A DNA stretch of 64,000 nucleotides, taken from the NCBI RefSeq assembly GCF_000738175.1, contig NZ_JFCH01000039.1, positions 62,001-126,000 of the forward strand, given 5' to 3'. Below, piece by piece: positions 56,845 through 64,000 of this stretch. The position numbers and the translations under genes are program-made. Each line of letters starts with the position of its first letter. Position 1 is the first letter of the stretch. Under the pieces are notes generated by a model. The model worked only from the letters and a program-made list of their open reading frames with translations, was not told the origin of the DNA and did not search any database. Origin of the DNA: Corynebacterium jeikeium (GTDB lineage Bacteria > Actinomycetota > Actinomycetes > Mycobacteriales > Mycobacteriaceae).

Positions 56845-56861
56845 CGGGAGGGGTGAAATCG

Positions 56862-56935
56862 TGCCCCAGGTGAGACTCGAACTCACACTGGACGGGTTTT
56901 GAATCCGTTGCCTCTGCCAATTGGGCTACTGGGGC
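56862..56935 (-). tRNA. tRNA-Leu (anticodon CAA)
   Basis: A 74-nt cloverleaf folds with a 7-bp acceptor stem (GCCCCAG/CTGGGGC), the D loop AATTGGCAGA, the anticodon loop TTCAAAA, a 5-nt variable region CCAGT, a T arm GTGAG-TTCGAGT-CTCAC and discriminator A. The 3' CCA is not encoded. The anticodon CAA reads the leucine codon UUG, yet leucine tRNAs normally have a long variable arm. The 31-39 pair of the anticodon stem is an A-C mismatch. It borders the accessory stretch, as tRNA genes often do. Confidence 0.85.
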
Positions 56936-56997
56936 GATAAGTGCTTACCGGAGCATAATACGCCACGGCCTTTCAGCCAACCAAAACCGCACTCCGT

Positions 56998-57003
56998 TAG
57001 AGT
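56998..57003 (+). promoter_or_regulatory. Leaderless -10 of polA
   Basis: TAGAGT is 7 nt before the polA ATG at 57011. It decides against longer in-frame starts that would run into the tRNA. Confidence 0.5.
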
Positions 57004-57010
57004 TGAGCGC

Positions 57011-59590
57011 ATGGCTAAACTCCTTCTCCTCGACGGGCACTCTTTGGCGTTCCGCGCCTTCTACGCCCTGCCCGCAGCCAACTTCTCCACCTTCGGTGGC
57101 CAGCACACCAACGCGGTGTATGGCTTCTTAGGCATGTTCCTGACCCTTATGGATAAGGAACAGCCCACCCATGTGGCCGCCGCGTTTGACCTGTCCGGCC
57201 CCACATTCCGCGAGGAATCCTTCCCGGAATACAAGGCGCAGCGCCCGAGCACGCCCGAGGAGTTCAAGGGCCAGATCGAGCTGATTCGTCGCACGCTCGA
57301 AGCGTTGGGCGTCACGACCCTAGATAAAGAGTCCTACGAGGCCGACGACATCATCGCGACCCTAGCCACCGAGGGCGCGAAGGATGGCATGGACGTGCTG
57401 ATCTGCACCGGTGACCGAGATTCGTTGCAGTTGGTCACCGAGGACGTGACGGTGCTGTACACGCTCAAGGGTGTCTCTGAGTTGCATCGTTTCACCCCAC
57501 AGGCCGTCGAAGAGAAGTACGGTGTGACCCCCACCCAGTACCCGGACCTCGCGGCGCTGCGCGGCGATACCTCCGACAACATGCCCGGCGTGCCTGGCGT
57601 GGGCCCGAAGACCGCGCAGAAGTGGATCGCCAAGTACGGCAGCCTGCAGGGCGTGATCGACAACATGGATGACATCGGCGGGAAGGTCGGCGCCAACCTG
57701 CGTGAAAACATCGACAATGTGGTTCTCGCGCGCGACATTACGGAAATGGTGCGGGACCTTAAGCTTGTTGATGATTTGGACGCCCTCAGTCCCCACGACA
57801 TCGATCCCAACGAGGCGCTCGGCATGTTCGAGGAGCTGCAGTTTGGCACTGGCCTGCGCAATAGGGCATTCAAGATCATGGGCGTGGAATTCGCCGACAG
57901 TGCCGCTATCCCCGTCACCGTGGAGGAGCTGAAGCCGGGGAAGCTGGGCGCGTGGCTGAAGAAGCGCACCCGCGGCACGGTGGTGGACGTGGATGGCGAG
58001 CAGCTGACCCTGCTGGACCGCGACAACGTCGCCATCGTTCAAGACCTCGCCGACGTGGCCCCGAAGGACGAGAAGGCGCTGGCGGAGTGGCTGGCCAACC
58101 CGCAGGCCACGAAGTGGCTCCACGACTCCAAGCAGACGTATCACACGCTGCAGAATCAAGGCTTAAAGCTTGATGGAGTGGAGCATGACACGTCCCTGGC
58201 GGCCTACCTGCTGCGCCCCGACGTGCGCACCCTCGCCCTGGCGGACGTCGTGCAGCGCCACGTGGGCCACGAGCTTTCGGATAATGCCACCGGCCCCGAG
58301 CGAGCCCAGGCCGTCGCCGAACTGGTGAAGGCCCTCACCCCAGAGATCGAGGCCGCCGGCCAGTCCGAGCTGTACTTCGACCTGGAAGTCCCGCTGGCCC
58401 TGATCCTGGCGGCCATGGAACACGCGGGCATTGCCGTGGACGACGCGGCGCTGCAGGAGCTTTCCGACGACTACGGCGCGCGCCTTAACGAGGAGGTCAC
58501 CGCTGCCCGCGAACTGGCGGGGGAGCCGGAGCTGAACCTTTCCTCTCCGAAGCAGCTGCAGAAGGTCCTCTTCGAGACCTTCGACCTGCCGAAGACGAAG
58601 AAGACCAAGACCGGGTATTCCACGGCCGCCGCGGAACTGGAAAAACTGGCCGCCCAGTCCAACCACCCGTTCCTGGGGCACCTCATGGCGCACCGCGAGT
58701 ACCAGAAGATGAAGTCCACCATCGACGGACTGATCGAGGCCGTGGGCGACGACGGGCGCATCCACACCACCTTCAACCAGAAGGGCGCGGCGACGGGCCG
58801 CCTGTCTTCCTCCGATCCGAACCTGCAGAACATCCCCGTGCGCACCGACGCCGGCCGCAAGATCCGCGCCGCGTTTACGGTCGGGGAGGGCTACGAAACT
58901 CTGCTGACCGCCGACTACTCCCAGATCGAGATGCGCGTGATGGCGCACCTCTCGGAAGATGCGGGCCTGATCGAGGCGTACGCCAGCGGCGAGGATCTGC
59001 ACAATTATGTCGGCTCGCGCGTGTTCGACGTTCCGGTCGATGAGGTCACCCCGGAGCTGCGCCGCCGGGTGAAGGCGCTGAGCTATGGCCTGGTCTACGG
59101 CCTGTCCGCCTTCGGCCTATCCCAGCAGCTGAAGATCAGCGCGGGGGAGGCGAAGAGAATTATGGATAACTACTTCGAGCGTTTCGGAGGTGTGAAGCGC
59201 TACCTCGACCACGTGGTGGAGGTTGCCAAGGAAACCGGCTACACGGAGACTCTCTACGGTCGCCGTCGCTACCTGCCGGAGCTGAACTCCTCCAATCGTG
59301 TGGCCAGGGAGAATGCCGAGCGCGCCGCCCTCAACGCGCCGATCCAAGGTACGGCAGCGGACATCATCAAGCTGGCCATGCTGCGCGTGGATCGGGAGAT
59401 CACCCGTCAGCAGCTGGCTTCCCGCGTGTTGCTGCAGGTCCACGATGAACTCGTGGTGGAGGTCGCGCCCGGCGAGCTGGAGCAGGTCACCGAGCTAGTC
59501 GAGCGCGAGATGGATGCCGCCGCCCAGTTGCGCGTACCGCTGGATGTCTCCGCCGGCACGGGCGATAACTGGGATCTGGCAGCGCACTAG
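57011..59590 (+). CDS. polA: DNA polymerase I
   Basis: The 859-residue protein has an N-terminal 5'-3' exonuclease domain (LLLDGHSLAFRAFYALP, then DVLICTGDRDSLQLV and GDTSDNMPGVPGVGPKTAQ). A middle 3'-5' exonuclease-like domain looks degenerate. The polymerase domain has TADYSQIEMRVMAHLSED, RRRVKALSYGLVYGLSAFGL and LLQVHDELVVEVAPGEL. It fills gaps in repair and Okazaki maturation. The loss of clear exonuclease residues in the middle domain is typical of actinobacterial PolA. It faces the DUF368 gene convergently. Confidence 0.97.
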   Translation: MAKLLLLDGHSLAFRAFYALPAANFSTFGGQHTNAVYGFLGMFLTLMDKEQPTHVAAAFDLSGPTFREESFPEYKAQRPSTPEEFKGQIELIRRTLEALGVTTLDKESYEADDIIATLATEGAKDGMDVLICTGDRDSLQLVTEDVTVLYTLKGVSELHRFTPQAVEEKYGVTPTQYPDLAALRGDTSDNMPGVPGVGPKTAQKWIAKYGSLQGVIDNMDDIGGKVGANLRENIDNVVLARDITEMVRDLKLVDDLDALSPHDIDPNEALGMFEELQFGTGLRNRAFKIMGVEFADSAAIPVTVEELKPGKLGAWLKKRTRGTVVDVDGEQLTLLDRDNVAIVQDLADVAPKDEKALAEWLANPQATKWLHDSKQTYHTLQNQGLKLDGVEHDTSLAAYLLRPDVRTLALADVVQRHVGHELSDNATGPERAQAVAELVKALTPEIEAAGQSELYFDLEVPLALILAAMEHAGIAVDDAALQELSDDYGARLNEEVTAARELAGEPELNLSSPKQLQKVLFETFDLPKTKKTKTGYSTAAAELEKLAAQSNHPFLGHLMAHREYQKMKSTIDGLIEAVGDDGRIHTTFNQKGAATGRLSSSDPNLQNIPVRTDAGRKIRAAFTVGEGYETLLTADYSQIEMRVMAHLSEDAGLIEAYASGEDLHNYVGSRVFDVPVDEVTPELRRRVKALSYGLVYGLSAFGLSQQLKISAGEAKRIMDNYFERFGGVKRYLDHVVEVAKETGYTETLYGRRRYLPELNSSNRVARENAERAALNAPIQGTAADIIKLAMLRVDREITRQQLASRVLLQVHDELVVEVAPGELEQVTELVEREMDAAAQLRVPLDVSAGTGDNWDLAAH

Positions 59591-59608
59591 CCACGCGCGC
59601 CAGGCGTG

Positions 59609-60514
59609 TTAGCTGGCGTCTGCCTGCGTGGTCTTCGCGTTCGAGGCCCTCTCGGCCGCCAGCATCGCCATGACGATCACCGCGCCCAGCAGGAAAAGGC
59701 CGATCGCAGCGCCCAGGTGTTCGCCCGGCGCCTGCAGGTTCGCATCCCCGTCCTGCCACGGCCACAGCGCACGCAGAGAACCCAGCATCAGGCCTGTCAT
59801 TACGAACAAAGTGATGGTGCGGTGGTTGTTAAGCAGGTATTCCAGCAGGCGCACAAAGCACACGATGCCGGTGATCGCGCCCAGGAAGAACACGCCGAGG
59901 TAGACCAGGTTCCTATCGTCCACCGCCGCCATCGTTGCGGAGTATAGGCCCACGGCCAGCAGGAAGAAGGAGCCGGATACACCCGGCAGCACCAGCGCAC
60001 ACACTGCAATCGCCGCAGCCGCGAAAACCCACAGCATGTTCGGGTCGGACTGCGGGGCACTGGTAACGCCGGTCAGGAAGAACGTGGCCACTGCCGCCAC
60101 AACCAAGCCGAGGATCGCCATCGGCAGCCGCCGGCGCGCGTCCTCCTTATCCGTCATCCCTATCGGCACGGTCAGGGAGAGCAGCACCATGCCGAAGAAC
60201 AGCGCGCGCGAGTGCACCGGCTTGTCCGTCACGAAGCTTTCCATCACGCCAGCCAGGGACAGTGCAACGGCCCCCATGCCGACCACCATTGGTATCAAAA
60301 GCATCCAGTCCAGTGTTTTGTACTGGGCAAACGCAGCCTGGCGATCCTTCGGTAGCTTCTTCGTCGCATCCAGGAACAGGTTCGCCTGGTACAGCACGCG
60401 CTCGTACACGCCGGTAACCAACGCAATCGTGCCGCCCGAAACGCCCGGGACGAGCTCGGCCATGCCAATCAACCCGCCGCGGACCATATTCACTAGTATT
60501 TGCAGTATCTTCAT
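59609..60514 (-). CDS. DUF368 membrane protein, probable polyprenyl-phosphate translocase
   Basis: The 301-residue protein has about eight to ten membrane segments and two PGVSGG/PGVSGS motifs (about residues 22 and 182), the hallmark of DUF368. Members (PopT) have been reported to recycle undecaprenyl phosphate across the membrane; corynebacteria would use decaprenyl phosphate for cell-wall and arabinogalactan synthesis. The link here is by family only. TACGAT lies 8 nt before the ATG. The gene is divergent from rpsA across 262 bp. Confidence 0.88.
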   Translation of the reverse strand: MKILQILVNMVRGGLIGMAELVPGVSGGTIALVTGVYERVLYQANLFLDATKKLPKDRQAAFAQYKTLDWMLLIPMVVGMGAVALSLAGVMESFVTDKPVHSRALFFGMVLLSLTVPIGMTDKEDARRRLPMAILGLVVAAVATFFLTGVTSAPQSDPNMLWVFAAAAIAVCALVLPGVSGSFFLLAVGLYSATMAAVDDRNLVYLGVFFLGAITGIVCFVRLLEYLLNNHRTITLFVMTGLMLGSLRALWPWQDGDANLQAPGEHLGAAIGLFLLGAVIVMAMLAAERASNAKTTQADAS

Positions 60515-60776
60515 CGCGCACTATCGTACTGCACGCCCTCGACAACCCCGCTTCAACTCGCGGCCGAAAGTCCATGTTTGCGCTGTTCACTGTGGTCGTG
60601 TAGCGTTATGCGCGTTGTGCGCCCTCTTTTTGATTCTTTAGGACGCCCCCACGTGGAGCTCCTAGAGGCTACCCGCCAGGTAATTGACGCTGGTGGTGGC
60701 GTCAAAAAGAAGGGTTTGCAGAACTAGAGTAACTGTCCATCTTCTATTTCTATTCGTTTCGAAAGACATTCAACAT
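60515..60776 (+). promoter_or_regulatory. rpsA upstream region with dispersed-motif arms and small ORF
   Basis: This 262-bp spacer contains CTTTTTGA...GACGCC (60628-60647, interrupted by 8 bases). About 50 bp later it holds GGCGTCAAAAAG (60698-60709), which can pair with it. A 39-codon frame (ATG at 60608 to TAG at 60727) spans both and encodes a plausible but unrecognised peptide. GAAAG before the rpsA ATG is a weak Shine-Dalgarno. It may be an S1-controlled leader; this is inference. Confidence 0.4.
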
Positions 60777-62243
60777 ATGCCCACCAACAACGTCCCTCAG
60801 GTAGCCATTAACGACATTGGCTCCGCTGAGGATTTCCTCGCTGCCGTCGACTCCACCATCAAGTACTTCAACGATGGTGACATTGTCGAGGGCACCGTCG
60901 TCAAGGTCGATCACGACGAGGTCCTGCTGGACATCGGATACAAGACGGAGGGTGTCATCCCTTCCCGCGAGCTGTCGATCAAGCACGACGTTGACCCGGG
61001 TGAGGTTGTTGAGGTCGGCGACGAGATCGACGCTCTGGTTCTCACCAAGGAAGACAAGGAAGGCCGCCTGATCCTGTCCAAGAAGCGTGCACAGTACGAG
61101 CGCGCTTGGGGCACGATCGAGGAGCTCAAGAAGAACGAGGAGCCGGTCACCGGTACCGTCATCGAGGTCGTCAAGGGCGGCCTGATCCTGGACATCGGCC
61201 TGCGCGGCTTCCTGCCCGCCTCCCTGGTGGAGATGCGTCGTGTTCGCGACCTGCAGCCCTACATCGGCCAGGAGATCGAGGCCAAGATCATCGAGCTGGA
61301 CAAGCACCGCAACAACGTTGTGCTGTCCCGCCGCGCATGGCTCGAGCAGACCCAGTCCGAGGTTCGCTCCGAGTTCCTGCACCAGCTGCAGAAGGGCCAG
61401 GTCCGCAAGGGCGTTGTCTCCTCCATCGTCAACTTCGGCGCATTCGTCGATCTCGGCGGTGTCGACGGCCTGGTTCACGTCTCCCAGCTGTCCTGGAAGC
61501 ACATCGACCACCCGTCTGAGGTTGTCGCAGTCGGCGACGAGGTCACTGTCGAGGTTCTGGATGTGGATCTGGACCGCGAGCGCGTGTCCCTGTCCCTGAA
61601 GGCAACCCAGGAGGACCCGTGGCGCGTATTCGCACGCACCCACGCCATCGGCCAGATCGTGCCGGGCAAGGTCACCAAGCTGGTTCCGTTCGGTGCATTC
61701 GTCCGCGTCGAGGAGGGCATCGAGGGCCTGGTTCACATCTCCGAGCTGGCTGAGCGCCACGTCGAGGTTCCGGATCAGGTTGTTGGCGTTGGCCAGGACG
61801 CAATGGTCAAGGTCATCGACATCGACCTGGAGCGTCGCCGCATCTCCCTGTCCCTGAAGCAGGCTGATGAGGACTACACCGAGGAGTTCGACCCGTCCAA
61901 GTACGGCATGGCCGACTCCTACGACGAGCAGGGCAACTACATCTTCCCGGAGGGCTTCGACCCGGAGACCAACGAGTGGCTCGAGGGCTACGACGAGCAG
62001 CGTCAGGCATGGGAGGAGCGCTACGCAGAGTCCGAGCGTCGCCACCGCCTGCACACCGCCCAGATCGAGCGCAACCGCGCCGCAGCTGCCGAGGCCGCTG
62101 CAAACGGCGAGGGCGGCTACTCCTCCGAGACTCAGACCGAGTCCGCACCGGCTTCCTCCGAGGCGCCGGCTCAGGACGCTGGCACCCTGGCTTCCGACGA
62201 GCAGCTGGCTGCTCTGCGCGAGAAGCTGGCCGGCGGCGAGTAA
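60777..62243 (+). CDS. rpsA: 30S ribosomal protein S1
   Basis: S1 binds mRNA and helps initiation on the 30S subunit. The 488-residue protein has four S1 (OB-fold) repeats at about residues 33-105, 120-190, 205-275 and 292-362. GDIVEGTVVKVDHDEVLLDIGYKTEG split, VVSSIVNFGAFVDLGGVDGL and VTKLVPFGAFVRVEEGIEGL show the repeat cores. An acidic, Ala/Ser-rich tail follows from residue 375. Four repeats rather than six are usual in actinobacteria. A strong terminator follows. Confidence 0.97.
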   Translation: MPTNNVPQVAINDIGSAEDFLAAVDSTIKYFNDGDIVEGTVVKVDHDEVLLDIGYKTEGVIPSRELSIKHDVDPGEVVEVGDEIDALVLTKEDKEGRLILSKKRAQYERAWGTIEELKKNEEPVTGTVIEVVKGGLILDIGLRGFLPASLVEMRRVRDLQPYIGQEIEAKIIELDKHRNNVVLSRRAWLEQTQSEVRSEFLHQLQKGQVRKGVVSSIVNFGAFVDLGGVDGLVHVSQLSWKHIDHPSEVVAVGDEVTVEVLDVDLDRERVSLSLKATQEDPWRVFARTHAIGQIVPGKVTKLVPFGAFVRVEEGIEGLVHISELAERHVEVPDQVVGVGQDAMVKVIDIDLERRRISLSLKQADEDYTEEFDPSKYGMADSYDEQGNYIFPEGFDPETNEWLEGYDEQRQAWEERYAESERRHRLHTAQIERNRAAAAEAAANGEGGYSSETQTESAPASSEAPAQDAGTLASDEQLAALREKLAGGE

Positions 62244-62252
62244 ACCACTCGA

Positions 62253-62268
62253 CCCCGCGCTAGCGGGG
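62253..62268 (+). other. GC-rich hairpin after rpsA
   Basis: CCCCGC-GCTA-GCGGGG forms a 6-bp perfect stem 10 bp after the rpsA stop, without a T-tract. It may stabilise the 3' end of the mRNA before the terminator farther on. Confidence 0.4.
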
Positions 62269-62309
62269 ACCGCTGCTTAACCAGCTAGGTCCGCGCGCTA
62301 GGAACGCTT

Positions 62310-62340
62310 AAAGGCACCCACTTCGGTGGGTGCCTTTTTG
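62310..62340 (+). terminator. Rho-independent terminator of rpsA
   Basis: A perfect 9-bp stem (62313-62321 with 62326-62334), a TTCG loop and a T5 run follow the rpsA gene. The flanking A run makes it usable from the other strand too. Confidence 0.9.
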
Positions 62341-62362
62341 TTTTTCGTAGGTGCGCTTTTGG

Positions 62363-62638
62363 CTAAAGCATCTGAATGACAGTGGCGGCGCCGATCGTAA
62401 CCACAAGCATGATGGCTGCGATAATAGCCGAGCCCATGAGGATTTTGACGGTTCGCGGTGTCACACTCGGCTGAATTTCACCATGCCGGATAGCTTTGCC
62501 CGCGATATCCATGCGGAGCTTGTGCGCCTGCACGGCAGCGCGATGGTCCTTCTTGGCTGGCGTGGCGGTAGACGAAGTAGACGACGTAGGAGAAGCCGCA
62601 GAGGCGCCCTGTTCTGCGTCGTGCTGTTGGATAGACAT
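62363..62638 (-). CDS. Small C-terminally anchored membrane protein
   Basis: The 91-residue protein has a Ser/Thr/Ala-rich disordered N-terminus (about 1-30), a basic stretch (KKDHRAAVQAHKLRMDIAGK) and one C-terminal membrane segment (about 67-88). AAGGAG precedes the ATG. It lies 28 bp after the Pro-rich lipoprotein gene on the same strand and may be co-transcribed with it. I recognise no family. Confidence 0.65.
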   Translation of the reverse strand: MSIQQHDAEQGASAASPTSSTSSTATPAKKDHRAAVQAHKLRMDIAGKAIRHGEIQPSVTPRTVKILMGSAIIAAIMLVVTIGAATVIQML

Positions 62639-62666
62639 GGGGGCTCCTTTTAACTGGCCGCGTGCC

Positions 62667-63032
62667 TTAAAGGTATGGCCTCAGCTCTGGTGGGAGTTGG
62701 ATACGGATTTCTGGTGAATCATTCGCGGGCGGCTTGGGTGCTGGTGGCTTGGGAGGTTTGGGCGCCGGTTTTGCAGGAGGCTTAGAAGGAGGCGGGGCAG
62801 TTTCTGTTACCGTCTCTGGTTCCGGGGCGGGGGCCGGCGGGGGAGCTGGCTTGGGAGGTTCAGACTTGGTGCTCGGTGCCGTCACCTCTTCAGGCAGCTC
62901 TGGGACTTTGCCCAGTGGTGGAACTTCATCATTCACGGTCTGCTCTTTGGCATGACCTGGCGATTCGCATGCGGCTAGCGTACCTGTAAGCGAAATCAAG
63001 AGCAGTGCGCTTGCAGTGTGAGTTTTCCTCAT
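62667..63032 (-). CDS. Proline-rich lipoprotein
   Basis: The 121-residue protein has a signal peptide (MRKTHTASALLLISLTG) and lipobox TLAAC, then an extended Pro/Ala/Lys-rich region (about residues 55-105) with repeated KPP/APKPP units and a short C-terminal end. Such stretches can span the cell wall. The ATG at 63032 has AAGGAG upstream and its A is shared with the stop of the transglycosylase-like gene (TAATG), so the two are coupled. Confidence 0.72.
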   Translation of the reverse strand: MRKTHTASALLLISLTGTLAACESPGHAKEQTVNDEVPPLGKVPELPEEVTAPSTKSEPPKPAPPPAPAPEPETVTETAPPPSKPPAKPAPKPPKPPAPKPPANDSPEIRIQLPPELRPYL

Positions 63033-63703
63033 TAGCGTGAATACTCCTTGGCCTTTTTGTGCACAGCTTTCAAGAACACTGGGCTGGGGTTGAATTCTGA
63101 GACTGCTGTGGTCCACCCTTCTGGGCTGGTGAGGTCTCCCGCGCTACAAGTGATTTTCGCGGTGGTCAGGGCGGCGTCGTCAATATTGTCCGGATTTGGC
63201 GCGTTGCCAGGTTCAGCGGCAGTACCATATTGTTCCCAGCGCGATGGCATGAGTTGCATTGGTCCCACCGGGATGTCCTTCGTGGAATCGCCGTCGATGT
63301 CTCCTCCATCGGTATCGGGCACGGACTTCTTGCCGCCGGCGGCAGGCGCAACGGCGCGTATAGGTTTGGAGGTCACGCCGTCTTCGTTGATGGTGGTGGA
63401 GTTTATTTGCCCATGTTGGGTCAGCACATCACCCAAAGCAGCTAGCGTTTGCCAGCCGACGGCGCAGCCTTGTTCCTGTTCCACGTTGTAGGCAGCGTAT
63501 GCGTATGCCTGCAGCGCGCGCTCGGGAATGTTGTAGGGCTTTGCGCGCTCGGTAGCCCACTGTTTCATGGTATCCACTTGGGCGTGTTGCTCTGGCACAG
63601 GTGGTTCTAGGCGATCGGCGCAGCTGGCAAGAGTTGTCGAAGCAAGTAGCCCGACGCCCAGCGTGGCCACCCCTCGGCCTACGAAGCTGCGTGACGGTGC
63701 CAC
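63032..63703 (-). CDS. Lytic-transglycosylase-like lipoprotein, probably inactive
   Basis: The 223-residue protein has a signal peptide with lipobox TTLASC (cysteine about residue 28). Its domain resembles actinobacterial SLT lytic transglycosylases (WQTLAALGDVLTQHG and DIPVGPMQLMPSRWEQYG, then DNIDDAALTTAKITC). In relatives the catalytic glutamate sits in GEIES where this protein has GDVLT, so the glutamate appears to be lost. It may bind glycan without cleaving it. The GTG at 63703 overlaps the upstream ATPase gene by 25 bp. Confidence 0.78.
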   Translation of the reverse strand: MAPSRSFVGRGVATLGVGLLASTTLASCADRLEPPVPEQHAQVDTMKQWATERAKPYNIPERALQAYAYAAYNVEQEQGCAVGWQTLAALGDVLTQHGQINSTTINEDGVTSKPIRAVAPAAGGKKSVPDTDGGDIDGDSTKDIPVGPMQLMPSRWEQYGTAAEPGNAPNPDNIDDAALTTAKITCSAGDLTSPEGWTTAVSEFNPSPVFLKAVHKKAKEYSR

Positions 63704-64000
63704 GAATCAAAGTCCTCCGCAACAATTGCTGCTAGTTCCATGTAAGCCTGCTTGGTTTCCTTGCTGATGCGGTCCAGATCAACCGTTGCGCCCTCAGAGA
63801 GGTGGCGGTCGAATGGAATGACGTGCACTGCGCGGGTGCGGCTACGGAAGTGTGCAATCAACTGGTCCATATCAATCGTCGCATTTTCAGGGTGGGCCGC
63901 AGAGACGACCACCACAGAGTTTGCTGCGAGTTGTTCGTAGCCGTGCAGATTGAGCCAGTCCAAAGTGGCGGAGGCTGATTGAGCGCCATCAAGGGCAGGA
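63679..64000 (-). CDS. ParA/MinD-like ATPase, C-terminal part only
   Basis: The frame is open to the window edge and encodes about 106 C-terminal residues. ASATLDWLNLHGYEQLAANS, VVVVSAAHPENATIDMDQL and VHVIPFDRHLSEGATVDLDR resemble the MinD-like ATPases of actinobacteria often linked to type VII secretion or envelope genes. The Walker motifs lie outside the window. It heads the cluster with the transglycosylase-like and Pro-rich lipoproteins, so a cell-envelope role is plausible. Confidence 0.75.
   Translation of the reverse strand, partial: PALDGAQSASATLDWLNLHGYEQLAANSVVVVSAAHPENATIDMDQLIAHFRSRTRAVHVIPFDRHLSEGATVDLDRISKETKQAYMELAAIVAEDFDSWHRHAAS

Noticed and set aside
56862..56935. Prophage attachment duplication of the tRNA end
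   Set aside because: I found no second copy of the tRNA 3' end in the window and no integrase gene.
60608..60727. 39-codon frame before rpsA as a protein gene
   Set aside because: No Shine-Dalgarno or well-spaced -10 for its ATG and no recognisable homologue; kept only as part of the rpsA leader observation.

Overview
The window looks like a chromosomal segment of a high-GC Corynebacterium, probably a lipophilic species near C. jeikeium or C. urealyticum. This rests on gene content and order: lspA-rluD, dnaE, treZ/treY/glgX, nadA-nadC, hisDCB-MFS-hisHA-impA-hisFI, trpE-membrane protein-trpCBA-lgt-pyk, and polA/DUF368/rpsA. The separate trpC and the position of lgt-pyk match the ancestral actinobacterial order known from mycobacteria. 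The species assignment is inference.

Layout. 1-3.7 kb: a lipoprotein cut by the window edge, signal peptidase II, an RluD-type pseudouridine synthase, a membrane protein and a RarD-type permease. 3.7-6.2 kb: a sugar-lactone oxidase and a fold-III PLP enzyme. 6.3-11.9 kb: dnaE and a divergent pyruvate kinase paralogue. 11.9-21.4 kb: maltodextrin and trehalose metabolism (treZ, treY, glgX), interleaved with an IMPACT protein, an S4 protein, a small alarmone synthetase and a BRCT protein. 21.4-26.4 kb: a TetR regulator, a lipoprotein, a membrane protein, nadA-nadC and a helical-repeat protein. 26.4-42.2 kb: one long run of histidine and tryptophan genes ending in lgt and pyk. 42.2-52.3 kb: an M20D amidohydrolase, a GalT-like protein, an HNH endonuclease, an amino-acid ABC transporter, a PepSY membrane protein with a TetR regulator, and a Gln/Asn-rich membrane protein. 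52.5-56.9 kb: an accessory stretch of small unknown genes and an IS481-type transposon carrying a VOC protein and an AraC regulator, next to a tRNA-Leu(CAA) gene. 57.0-64.0 kb: polA, a DUF368 protein, rpsA, and a cell-envelope cluster ending in a ParA/MinD-like ATPase that runs off the edge.

Two signals run across the whole window. First, about 25 genes have a TANNNT-like hexamer 6-8 nt before the start codon and no Shine-Dalgarno sequence, so they are probably transcribed as leaderless mRNAs; I used this to choose several starts. Second, the 12-mer GGCGTCANNAAG, with a variant one base longer, occurs about 16 times in genes and spacers. It is read in several different frames in unrelated proteins, which points to selection on the DNA itself. 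I do not recognise it as a known element and regard it as the best candidate for something undescribed. No CRISPR array or rRNA gene was seen.
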